From Gerris lacustris (taxonomy: Eukaryota > Arthropoda > Insecta > Hemiptera > Gerridae), in assembly GCA_951217055.1 (NCBI GenBank), contig OX578282.1, forward strand, positions 19,027,606 to 19,091,605: 64,000 nt of DNA. Direction: 5' to 3'. Under the pieces are notes generated by a model. That model was not told the origin of the DNA and searched no databases. It saw nothing but the letters and a program-made list of their open reading frames with translations. The stretch's first letter is position 1. Every line of letters begins with the position of its first letter. This document shows, piece by piece, positions 54,201 through 64,000 of the stretch. The position numbers and the translations under genes are program-made.

Positions 54201-57200
54201 CTATATTGTGTAGAAAGAAAAAATAATTACTGACCTTTATCCGAATGACTATCAGTTGCCGCAGGCAAACTCCCATCTGCGGCGGCATTTACACCAGTTT
54301 TCTGACCATATTTTCTACCTTTCTTTCGAGCCTGTTTAGCTTGTTTTTTCAACTGATGCTTGGACATTCCACCTGCTTTGTCATCCACTAGCTCAGGGGA
54401 AGCAGAACCCTTCCTCCGGATCATACTTGGAGGTTGTGGCTGAAATATAGACAATATTGTTATTATAAAGCCTACATTATTATGTTTTTGTTTTTTTTAT
54501 ATATACTTAATTCAATTATAAAAGAAAAATATGGATAATAAATACAAATTTAACCTTGTCTGCCATGATAGGTAAGCTGAGATCTAAAAATGATTCAACA
54601 CACTGGGAAGTATTCCTGCATTCTTGACATTCTAAAGTAGATACAAGGAGACCCTTAAAAACTGGTTCAGGTACCAAAGTCACTCGCTCCATTACTTCGT
54701 TATCTAAGGCTTTAACTCTCTTATGAAGTTCCGGGCTAACATTTTGAGGATTAACTTTCCGACTAAGTCCTAGTCTGTTAAGCACAAGTGATCGATACCT
54801 CTGTAACAGTTAAGCAAAAAAATTATAAAATTAATTTTTAATAACACAAAACTTATTTTAATAACAAAGTCTTAGCTAGAAATCTAACATTGTAGCATGA
54901 CAGCTGATACATTACACAACCACAAGCGGCCTTTACCTCTCTTTGTTTCCCAATACCTAAGCCAAAATACTTGAATATTTGTATAATTAAAAAAGGTAAA
55001 TCATATAGACTTAGAGGCAAGAGAAGTGGATTTACTAATGTACAAGATCCAAGTTAACCTGAATTTAAATTTAGCTCCAACAACAAATGCTCAATGTAAG
55101 TGCATAACTTTTAACACATTCGACAGACTGCAATAAAATTAATAAAATCATAATGGCATTAACAGGGAATAACAAATCAATTTAACTTATTAAGCAAACA
55201 TTTTCTTTTTAAAATTACATATTTTTTAATTTTAATGCCTTTAGAACCACATATTTTCACATAATTAACATCGCACGTGTATTTTCTTTTTCCAGGATAA
55301 ATTTGCAGACTTATAAGTTAGAGGAAATCTTCCATAAAAAACATTAAGCTGTGGTCCACTGGGTTGTCTAATTGATAAAGAAGGTATTTACCACCATCTA
55401 TTAATTCTTGTTTTAGTAACTCAGGAATTGGAAAACATCATGTGTAATGAGTCCAATATATATTCTATTATAGAGGCATTCCAACTTTATATAATATATT
55501 ACACACATATAAATGAGAATTCTTCAAAGACCGGAGGGTTGCCCACCTCAAAAGCCTAATGTTCTAAATAAAAAAGTTTGTCATTCCCAAATAATTATTC
55601 CTAAGCTAGCCATATAATATCCTCATGTTTATCTTGACCAAAGCATTGACAATTACAACTAAAACAAAATTGAGATATTATTATAATCATACATTTTTAA
55701 ATCAATATAAGATCTTACCTTGAGATCGTTCATTCTAACACTATCGAGTAGATGTCGAAGAAGCTCATGAGCATCGTGCTGATCGTATCCTTCAAATTGT
55801 GGACATTTTTTTCTTAAATGTTGAAGTAACTTCAATGGACTTACAGTTGTTGTTTCATTCGGTTTGCTTAATGCTACCAGAGTATCAGCAAGGCACTGTC
55901 CAAGCCAATCATTACTCCTTTCGAGAGTACCTTCCTAAAGATGAAAACCAAAATGAAAGAGTTACATCTTTTAAAGAAACCACAACTAATCTAGAGATAA
56001 TAGTTCCTGCAGCAAGTCATTTAGATCAACGATCAATTAATGTAGATTCTCTCTTAAGTCTAATAAATATAGATATTCCAGATGAGTCCACATCATAGAT
56101 TATGTGGATACTGATGTTTCGAACCCATTGCAGAGATTATTATCAATGGAATTGCTCATGATAAGAGTCAGTTGTAAATTACTGTAATGTTTTGAAGCAC
56201 CGGGATTCACACAATCTCTGATGTTGTCTCCTCCGGTAGATCTAGATTTATTGGTCAATTGTATCAAACATTGCAACATACAGATTTGAGAGAAATTTTA
56301 TTATGCCCAAGAGAAGTCAATTGACACAGGGTATTAACACCTCCTTTTAAAGAACTGGCTTTAAACCAAAATTTGATATTATCAGTGTCAAAGAAAAAAT
56401 AGTAAGAGATGAAGTGTGAATCTTCAGAGTAAGGAAGGGGTAGAGGGAACATGACTGCATAATCTGGATATCAAAAAGTGGCTCATTATACTCTCCCTTA
56501 AACATCAGCTGATAATAATAGAGTAGATAAGGGCTGAAAATGAAGAATTTTATTTATATTTTATAAACACTGTTACTTTAGTTTGGACTAAGTTCACTAG
56601 AGAGGTTTAGTATAGGGGAATACAATAATTAACCACTTTTCAAATCGGATTGTTCCCTCTACCCCTTCCTTACTCTGAGTGGAATCAGAAATGTCACTAA
56701 TTGTGGTGACTAAGTCAGATTCAAATAAACAAGTAGGTGCAGTAGAACCCCGGAAATCCAAACCTAGAAAAATCCAATATTCTTTTTGGGAAAAACAAAA
56801 TAAAACTGAGATATAAACTAAAGGCTTTGAGAAATTCCCCTGGAACTGCATTGAGCCTCCACTATGTGTTTCTTAAAACCCTCTCCCATCTGAACAATTC
56901 AGAAATCCAAACAGGCTCTGGTCGCCATTAGTTTGGATTTTCGGGGTTCTTCTGAACAAGCAGAAAGATATGATAAAATAAGAGGGGGGGGGGGGGGGGG
57001 GGAGAGAGAGAGAGAGAGAAAATTAAAATCTAGATGTAAATTAATATATACTGACCAATATTTGACCACTTTTTAGAGTGATTTTAAATTCTTCTTCTTC
57101 AGTTTCCAATATCCGTAAATTATCTACAAGTTTAGGAGTTCGCGCTAAACACTGAAGGACAGAGTTGAAGAAACATGTATTACCCAGATTAACTAAACCC

Positions 57201-60200
57201 TGAAAAATATAAGATAATTATATAAACTAATTAAATTTAATTAAAAAAAGCATTTTCCAGTTCTAGGTAAAATTTTGAGAAGAAAAATATTATTTGTTTA
57301 TAATATTATTTGTTTATTGCAAATTATACTTAATTTATTTTAAAACATTTAAATAATTTTTATTTGAATTAAACAATTACCCGGACGGAAGGTCGACTAA
57401 AATAGTCTGTCCTACTTGGAACTTTATTAGTAGTAGTTGTAGAAGTAGAAGCAGTTTTGGCACTTTCAGAATCATTAGATTCATTCCACTCAACAAGTGG
57501 AGGAGGGGTATCTTCGTTATCTAAATAAAACAAACCATTACATTAAATTATATTAAGAGTAATATATATAATAATTAAAAATATATTATAATTGTTAGCT
57601 GGTCATAACTATATTTAAATATAGTTTGTAAACCTTTTTTTATTAAAAAAATTACATATATGTACCGAAAACCTCTTAGTTCAGTTATTATAAGTTTGAA
57701 TAATATATTATCAATTCAATTTGTAAGTTTTTGGTAGTTTTCATACTACGGAAAGTTTAAATTTTAATTTAAATCAAATTATAATTATTATAAACTACGG
57801 GAAACAGACAGTGAAAAATACACTCCAGCCCCGGGATTTGAACCATGGGTCTCCTGTATTTCCAGTACAGATGCTCTTGCCAACTAAGCTACGCAGGAGA
57901 ATGATTTTTCACTGCCGTAATCGATAACTAGTCCCGAATCCAAGCTTTCAATATTCATACACTTTAGACAGTCAATATTTATGACATTAGAACTAAACCG
58001 AGAATTAACGCTTATAATTATAAAGTACTCAATTAGTACCTGTACCTTGTACAATCAATTCGAAATTCAATTTTTAAGTTTTTGGTAGTTTTCATACTAC
58101 GGAAAGTTTAAATTTTAATTTAAATCAAATTATAATTATTATAAACTACGGGAAACAGACAGTGAAAAATACACTCCAGCGCCGGGATTTGAACTAATAC
58201 AGGAGACCCGTGATTCAAATCCCGGCACTGGAGTGTATTTTTCACTGTCTGTTTCCCGTAGTTTATAATAATTATAATTTGATTTATAATATAAATATTA
58301 TATGATTTCAATATTTTATCATAGAGCAATGATAGAATAAGAAAGCAAAAATTAAATCATTACAAAAAAATTTACGTATATTATGTAGTTAATTTAATGA
58401 AAATTAAGACAATTTGAAGAAAATAATTTTATTTTTATTTTCAGAGAATGAAAAAGTAACATTTACTCTCTAGAAAAGTGTAGAAGAATTATTTTATAAA
58501 TTATTTAATGATATTTAAAATTAATTAGAAAAATACGAATATTTAATTATTCACTATCAGAGAAATTCTCGCTAGTTGAATACAATTTTAACTAATCAAA
58601 TACTGGTTCAATAAAACATTTTCACGTGATACTCACAAGGTGTTACAACAATTTGGACTTGCTTCGATTTATCCATCATTTGATTAATGATACCAACACA
58701 AATTTTCAATTTCCTATTTTCCTCAAGTGGTATAAGAGTTTTACAAGGTTCACACCTGAAAAAAAAAAAAAAATAAATAAAAAAGAAGTATAATTAGTAT
58801 ATTATTTTCTAAGAGTAAAATTTGTTGCCATTTTATTTGCATATCCTATAGATGATAAAGTGGCAGTAACTACTAAATATATATTAGCGCCCTAGTCAAT
58901 ATGAAAATAATTTCGCTATTAACAGGGATATGTCTATCCTATTGGGCGGAGAGGAAAAAATAAGGTGCAGCTTAATTGGTAGTATCCGAAGGTCAGTGGT
59001 TCATATCCCCGCAGAGTAGTGTATATTTCTCAAATGAAATTAGGATTTAAAATGTTAATTTTTCTAGTTTTAATAATTACTAAATATTGCATAAGATATC
59101 AAACTGGGACATAAATTATCAAAAATTTGTCTATCTTCAGATTTATGATGTCACCTTAAGAAAGTGAATTTTGCAATAAGAATAAAGGGGTTTTTAGTAT
59201 TGAGCATATTGGGATTTACAGCCATTTAAACTCTACTAACATAGGTAAATAGTATTAACGTCATACATAGAAGAATTGATTGCTGCAGCTTAATAATAGT
59301 TGATTTGATAACTTAAAATAAATTTGATAAAAGACGAAAAAAAAGTACATACCAAATATTAAAGTTGTGGATACTAAAAGCTATAGCATGCAAATTAGAA
59401 CGAGGAACATCAAAATGATTCTTCAAATGTTCTAAAGAACAAAGTCGAGCACCACATTGTAAACAAACCCAATTTTCTTCCTGTAAAAAAAATCCATAGA
59501 AATAGTTAAAAACTATTATTGCAATAGAGGTAACATTGTGATAATATAAATAAGAGCCAAACAAAAACAAATTGAAATGTTGTAAAGTAGACTTCCGCAG
59601 TTAGTCTTAAAGTTCAAGGTCTTTCAGTGGGGATCTTGTAAAGAAATGTTTAGGTCCCGACGATTGCGGAACATTAAAATCTAAACCCCTGACGAGATAC
59701 CACCTGAAGACCTAGAAATTTATAGTTTAACTTCAGCGGTTTTAATACTTATCTACAGTTTTATGAAAATTTTGCACACTTGACTTTCAAAACAATTAGG
59801 TCAGTGCCTACATGGTATTTAGAATTCCTTCTCCCTGAACTACACCGAGCATTTAAGCTAATATTTAATAAAAAATAGTATTCACTTTTACAGTTGGTAA
59901 TCATAATCATTAATTATATACGGTAGTATTTTTCACCAAGTAAGCTTATTGTATTGGCAACTCCAGTGTTTGATGACACCCATAGTAAAAAGGGTTAGAA
60001 ATAAAAATTGAATGGATGTCATTTGAAAATCATTCAGCACATGGTTAGGTTTCAAGTATAATTAGGATCTTTTTTTCTTAATTTCATCAGAAGAGATGGC
60101 AAAATCCATGTTTTAAGTCACTTCTTTCTTAACCCTAATTGAGCCCAAAAGCTCGGGTTCTAAACCCGGAGACATAGACTACATATTAGGACATAGAGGG

Positions 60201-60817
60201 GTCCATTGAGCAAACACGGCTTCACCCTCTTTAATACAGGGCAGGAGGAAATCGGCAACTTTTCACATACGCTTGATATGATCAGTGACAAACATGTTTT
60301 ACATCCCAGATTTGAACCATTGCCAGGTATTTAGATAATGATCTTGTTTTCAGGCAAGTTCGGCGAGAACGCTAACAACTCGGCTATACTTATCACCCAC
60401 ATTAGTCTAGGAACATCTTCAAGAGTTTTAAGCATAGCTTTATCGACAAAAAACTGAATAGTCGAAAATTGTTAAAACTCCTGAATCTCTTTCTAGTGTT
60501 GGAAACATCTGACTTCAGTACTTGGGAGATGTATTTTTTGTTAGAAAACCTAGTTGTTATAATAACTACAGCTTTAGAAGTCAAAACTCCATGCAATACG
60601 TTTTCAAAGTTTGCAGCATTTATAGGTAGATTATGGTAAAGAAATATAAATAAAGACACATAATATATAATATAAAATAGAACCTTGGTAGGTAGAACAC
60701 CTTCTTTGCTACAAATGGAACAGCTTAAATTCTTTAAATTATCTGTCTTTAAATTTTTCTTTATTAAGTTTGAATCGATAGCTCTTCCTATGTGCTGGCA
60801 GTTAGTTTTAACAAGTT
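48216..60817 (-). CDS. Usp16-45: Ubiquitin carboxyl-terminal hydrolase, USP16/USP45 type (5' end missing)
   Basis: Cysteine protease that removes ubiquitin. Visible coding exons (minus): 60817-60684, 59480-59353, 58755-58637, 57520-57381, 57199-57056, 55934-55719, 54800-54555, 54439-54235, 53083-52947, 52774-52544, 52350-51303, 51207-51029, 50909-50808, 48353-48216; all keep frame for 1054 residues plus an unseen N-terminus (the first exon starts with two bases of a split codon). Order: a UBP-type zinc finger (CQHIG, CSIC, CLQC, HLKNHF, CEPC); the Cys box [13 protein letters not shown] (catalytic Cys codon 57175-57173); [14 protein letters not shown]; a zinc-ribbon half ECQEC; a very long acidic/basic disordered insertion (exons 54439 to 51303); the second half [12 protein letters not shown]; and the His box [18 protein letters not shown] (His 50828-50826). 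It ends with [10 protein letters not shown] and [11 protein letters not shown]. The [11 protein letters not shown] segment favours USP45 over USP16. Two donors (GTTCTA after 60684, GTTAAA after 54555) are weak. Confidence 0.94.
48640..48790 (-). repeat. Partial copy of family R
   Basis: Minus-orientation fragment sharing AACTTGAGTAAAC...CACATGTTC and CTCGCGTAAACGTAAG with the other family R copies. It lies inside the pogo-like element of the last USP intron. Confidence 0.5.
49817..50023 (+). pseudogene. Pogo-type transposase N-terminal HTH, broken
   Basis: The frame reads [10 protein letters not shown], a TGA stop (49856-49858), then [20 protein letters not shown] followed by [17 protein letters not shown], and ends at a TAA near 50023. 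The pattern YAA-K-KVI-FA--YGNRA--KF-----VR-W--- is the DNA-binding helix-turn-helix typical of pogo/CENP-B-like transposases. The in-frame stop and the absence of a DDE domain show it is dead. Confidence 0.7.
50030..50350. mobile_element. tRNA-containing inverted-repeat SINE (SINE-C), copy 1
   Basis: Begins TAGTATTCATACTACGGAAA. It has a tRNA-like block on minus (TAGGTGGTAAGAGCGCCTGT and GTGGTTCAAGTCCCGG) and ends on plus with a second tRNA 5' half, TATAGCTCAGTTGGCAAGAG. So it holds two tRNA-like blocks in opposite orientation. Confidence 0.7.
54008..54174. mobile_element. MITE family 3, copy 2 (in USP intron)
   Basis: Terminal repeats CTTCTTTAGATTGTTACTCC and ACAATCTAAAGAAG. The interior matches copy 1 but holds an extra TTAAGACAAAGAGA block. 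It lies in the intron 53084-54234. Confidence 0.82.
56424..56668. mobile_element. MITE family 2, copy 2 (in USP intron)
   Basis: Same termini as the element at 5704-6218: TCAGAGTAAGGAAGGGGTAG at the left and CCCCTTCCTTACTCTGA at the right. It shares subterminal AAAAGTGGCTCATTATA / TTAACCACTTTTCAAATC. It is about half the length of copy 1, so the centre has been deleted or replaced. Confidence 0.78.
57725..57918. mobile_element. tRNA-containing inverted-repeat SINE (SINE-C), copy 2
   Basis: Same left end as copy 1 (TTCATACTACGGAAAG). The minus strand carries a nearly complete tRNA-like body: TAGCTTAGTTGGCAAGAGCA, an anticodon-type stem CTGTA / TACAG, and GGTTCAAATCCCGG. Flanking CAGTGAAAAATA and ATTTTTCACTG form inverted repeats around it. 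The acceptor stem is not formed, so I do not call a functional tRNA gene. Confidence 0.7.
58080..58285. mobile_element. SINE-C, copy 3, folded into a long palindrome
   Basis: TATAATTATTATAAACTACG through CCGGGATTTGAA (58131-58193) is mirrored by TTCAAATCCCGG through ATAATAATTATA (about 58214-58277), around a 20-bp loop. Two opposite B boxes are therefore present. It lies about 160 bp from copy 2, in the USP intron 57521-58636. Confidence 0.78.
58975..59045 (+). mobile_element. Decayed tRNA-like SINE fragment
   Basis: CAGCTTAATTGGTAGTATCC resembles an A-box region, and GTGGTTCATATCCCCGC a B box about 45 bp later, followed by GTGTATATTTCTC as in SINE-C. Confidence 0.5.
60130..60395 (-). mobile_element. 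tRNA-derived SINE, old copy, in USP intron
   Basis: The minus strand has GTATAGCCGAGTTGTTAGCG (A-box-like) and GGTTCAAATCTGGGATG (B box). The plus-strand body GTCCATTGAGCAAACACGG resembles the SINE-A body CCCATTGAACAAACCCAG, so it is probably a diverged SINE-A relative. Confidence 0.55.
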
Positions 60818-62210
60818 CTGAAAAAATAAGCACATTAGTAAATGAAAACGTTTATAATATCAAGAAAGCTTAAATTAATATAGTGTAATGGCCTTGGTGA
60901 GTATCATACCAAAAAATAATGTTTAAATTGCAGTTCTATTAAAAAAAAGAAGTTTCTTTTACATTAAAGAAAACTCTGGTTTTCTAGTTAACCAAACAGG
61001 GTAATAATAACACCCTAAAAACGTGTTTGTTAATTTTATATCATTGTCGTCCCTATTTTAAACAGAATATTTTACCGCAAATATTTTAAAAGTAATAGTT
61101 CTCCCAGCCGAGGCTTATCAAGGGTTTGTAGCACCCAGACCACAAAGTTGATTTTCGCTGTCTCTCCATCGATGTGAACCGAATCAACACAAATCGACAC
61201 ATTCCCCAAAAAAGGTTGCCGAATTCAATTTGGCACCCCCACAATGCTGCGCCCGGGGATATCTGTTCTCCCCTTGCACCCCTAGCTATGCCACCACCTC
61301 CAGCTCCACCACCTTGGATATTAGATATTTCAAGAGAAATAAAATTGTGTGTCGTTTAAATTGTGTTGTTTTTTCATTGGTGACAGAGAATAAAAACTAC
61401 ATTTTACCTAGTTTTTAGGGAACACACTAAAATTAGAGCTTTAATTAATAATAAAATTCCAAATTCATACAAGGCTTGCCTCTTAAGACTGATAAGTCTG
61501 TATAAAAATGAAGAAATAATAATTTATTTCTTTTTAGTCACTTTTTTATTAATAGCCATTCTTTATATCTTGGCAGGCTCCAACAATTTTCTAGTTTTTG
61601 ATTCCATCTATACAGAATGACTTTATAACTCTGCAAAATAAGAATTTGTTTAATAAATTATTGCATTATTTAAATCTCAAATTGTATTTATCTTTATTTA
61701 AAAGACAACATTTTTTAACTACAAATTTATTGATTTGGCCAGTTGCTAAAATACAACTATGGCTAGCTAAGTTGGCGAAAAAATGCATTAAGAACATATG
61801 GATGAATTAAAGGGGTCATATTAAATTAATAAAACATCTATTAAGGGCTATACATTAAAGACAAAACTATAACCTTAACTCGTGCATCCATTATTAAAAC
61901 ATGGATGAATGAAAATAGACATCAAATAAAAACAATGGGGGAAAAATATCTATGAAAAACAAGAAAGAATTGGAAGAGCAAAATTGATTTTAGCATTTTT
62001 TTAAAAGAAACCCACAAAAGATAATATTTAATAAGAGTACGGGAGTTCTATCCACAATAAGTAAGTACACACAAGAGCACTGTAGATACAACTAAATCTA
62101 AAGAAAATACACAATTTCAAACCGGGCTTCCATTATATTTTATAAACAATTAAGGAGTAATGGATTTATAGGTCCTTCCAGTGATGACCCTATCACAATG
62201 GATGAAGATT

Positions 62211-62350
62211 CCGACATTTCATCTATTGACCAGAGCCATCTTCAGGGTGGTGCATGTTGCTCTGATGAAAGTAACAGCATGAACTCTTTCATAAGAGCAC
62301 TATAGCTCAGCCTGAAGATGCCTCTAGCACAAGAGGCGAAACCTATATCC
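62211..62350. mobile_element. Head-to-head Penelope-like terminal motifs
   Basis: Plus-strand copy at 62311-62350: CCTGAAGATGCCTCTAGCAC then AAGAGGCGAAACC, where GCCTCT pairs with AGAGGC. Minus-strand copy 62246-62211: CCTGAAGATGGCTCTGGTCA then ATAGATGAAATGTCGG. The spacing of CTGAnGA, hairpin and GAAA resembles a degenerate hammerhead core. Confidence 0.55.
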
Positions 62351-63461
62351 ATTATGATGAGGTCAACACTTGAAAACCAAAGATTTTATTATGAAATCAA
62401 TTGAGGAAGCTGCTTATGCACTAAGATAATTATTAAGGACTAATAAACCATAAAAGCCGCAGAAAAACAATTCAATTAATACCTGTCAATTGGTCTTTGT
62501 TTAGTGATTATATTGCAATCAATAACAGAGGACGCTGGTATCTCAGCTAGCCAGGCTGAAATGAGTGTTGCCAAGTAATGTTAAGTAAAATAATACATTC
62601 TAGCCCATACAAACAATTTTTTATTCACAATCTTTTAAATAAGCATTTTGGTTGTGTGAGTCATTGGCAATTTGATGTAAATTTTCAAAACAATCACAGT
62701 AATTGAGTTATTACAACAACGATCGTTAGTGTGTGGGTGACCTTAAAATTTGATAATTTTTTTATACCAATATAGAGTCTACATGCCAAGTTAAAGCACA
62801 ATTAAATGACTTGATGAGGGTAAGTTACCCCTCCAAAGATTTTAGTATCTATTTTAGTAACTAAGACGACACAGAAGCAAAACTAATGGATTTAAAAAAC
62901 AATACAGTTTCTTTCCTTTCCATTATTAATAATTAACAATAGTATATTTTCAAATGCTTAATAATCTCATTCAGTAAATGTGGAATTGTTTGTAAAACAA
63001 ACAAAGGGATGAATATGACATTCTAGCTATGGCCCCGGTTCAGTCAAATACATTTTTCATTACATAATCATGTTACATAACAATGATTATTTCTTATTGT
63101 AATTAATAAGTAACAGCTAACGGATTAAGCTTAAGGCTTAACAGATTAAGGCCAATGATAAAAAGAAGAAAAAATATTAAATAAATAAGTGATAAAGATA
63201 AAAGTAGAAGTAGCATGCATATTAATACTTCTCTATGAATATTTTCCACAAATTAATCTTCACTTTGTGTCATATGTTTATGTGTACAAATTTCTCAGTA
63301 TTAATTTACTTAGTAGTAAATTAGGCGCCATGAGGCAATAGTTTACTTGGCTACTCACCCTGTATTTATTTACCACTTAAAAATAATTCCCTTGTCAACA
63401 AAAACAACATAAATAAAAACAACAACATAAAAACAACATCATAAAAACAACAACATAAAAA

Positions 63462-63590
63462 CTAACACAAATAACTATTAAGAGAAAAAGGATATTTAGT
63501 TCAAATAACTTTGGAACGAAGGAACATCACACTTCTATGAGTAAAGGTGTATTAAATAACTATTAAGACAAGGAAATATTAACAAATAAA
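63462..63590. mobile_element. MITE family 3, partial rearranged copy
   Basis: Contains ATAACTATTAAGA twice, plus TTTGGAACGAAGGAACATCA and CACTTCTAT, all matching the interior of copies 1 and 2. The terminal repeats are absent. Confidence 0.5.
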
Positions 63591-63764
63591 AGTAATTTTG
63601 TGCGGGTAACCAAGTAAATGAATGCCAACTTCCCTTGTCATAGAAACACAATATTTATTTTCTATGATAAGATAAATTTATAATAACCAAAATTAAAAGC
63701 AAAGGAGGACAAGGGGCACTTAAGTGCACATGGTTCCCATCAGATTATCTATAAATTTATGTTA

Positions 63765-63983
63765 CTATAGTAAACAAATTATACTTTTTAACTCTGACAG
63801 CTTAGGAAAATTGAGAAAAAAAATGGGAGGAGAGTGTATGAGAGCTTGAGATTTTGGCGGGTAATAGGTCGGGCAATGACCTATTACCCGCCAAAATCTC
63901 AAGCTCTCATACACTCTCCTCCCATTTTTTTTCTCGATTTTCCTAAGCTGTCAGAGTTAAAAAGTATAATTTGTTTACTATAG
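63765..63983. mobile_element. Foldback family 1, complete near-perfect palindrome
   Basis: 219 bp, beginning CTATAGTAAACAAATTATAC and ending with its reverse complement. Arms of about 106 bp differ at one position that I could see (CTCAATTTT against CTCGATTTT). The loop is GGGCAAT. No internal coding sequence. The near identity of the arms suggests either very recent origin or arm-to-arm repair. Confidence 0.93.
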
Positions 63984-64000
63984 AATTAGGGATTGAATGA

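Larger units (their letters stand above)
60818..64000. other. 5' flank of the USP gene
   Basis: Should hold the first exon of the USP gene, or an intron leading to one outside the window. I could not find a start codon joined to a GT donor in the right phase. A fragment near 61085-61330 with TAGCTATGCCACC resembles a transposon end. At 63400-63475 there is a run of AAAACAAC/ATAA repeats. Confidence 0.45.

Noticed and set aside
57840..57900. Possible functional tRNA gene on the minus strand
   Set aside because: A and B boxes and an anticodon-like stem exist, but the acceptor and T stems do not pair, and sibling copies show it is part of a repeat family.

Overview
This is a eukaryotic nuclear window, almost certainly from an insect. 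It is strongly AT-rich, has spliceosomal introns with GT-AG borders, long intergenic spaces full of short inverted-repeat transposons, tRNA-derived SINEs and LINE remnants, and four single-copy animal genes. The order cannot be settled from the sequence alone.

Layout. 1150-11205 (minus): SF1, the branch-point binding splicing factor, in eight coding exons. 14771-15625 (plus): an intronless EB1 microtubule plus-end tracking gene, divergent from SF1. 15626-23045: intergenic, with a minisatellite, MITEs and an 841-bp inverted-terminal element. 23046-40850 (minus): prolyl 4-hydroxylase alpha subunit (P4HA) in twelve coding exons, including a 10-nt first coding exon and one GC-AG intron. 40851-48215: intergenic, with a fresh 175-bp tandem duplication, a 5'-truncated LINE with target-site duplication, and a perfect-stem hairpin. 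48216-60817 (minus): a USP16/USP45-type ubiquitin protease in fourteen visible coding exons; its first exon was not found. 60818-64000: repeat-rich flank ending in a nearly perfect 219-bp foldback.

The four genes serve unrelated cell functions (splicing, microtubule dynamics, collagen hydroxylation in the ER, deubiquitination) and show no operon-like logic. I joined the exons by hand. Every junction keeps frame and matches the family protein, which is the main support for the models.

The accessory content is the more unusual part. Several element families recur: a foldback family (9.7, 18.4 and 63.8 kb), two MITE families (5.7/56.4 kb and 17.0/54.0/63.5 kb), three tRNA-derived families, and a repeat family with head-to-head copies of a CTGA-rATG / hairpin / GAAA motif resembling the hammerhead-like terminal repeats of Penelope-like elements (4.1-4.7, 47.0-47.4 and 62.2-62.35 kb). 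Nested insertions with clear target-site duplications give a relative insertion order. I saw no CRISPR, operon or other prokaryotic system.
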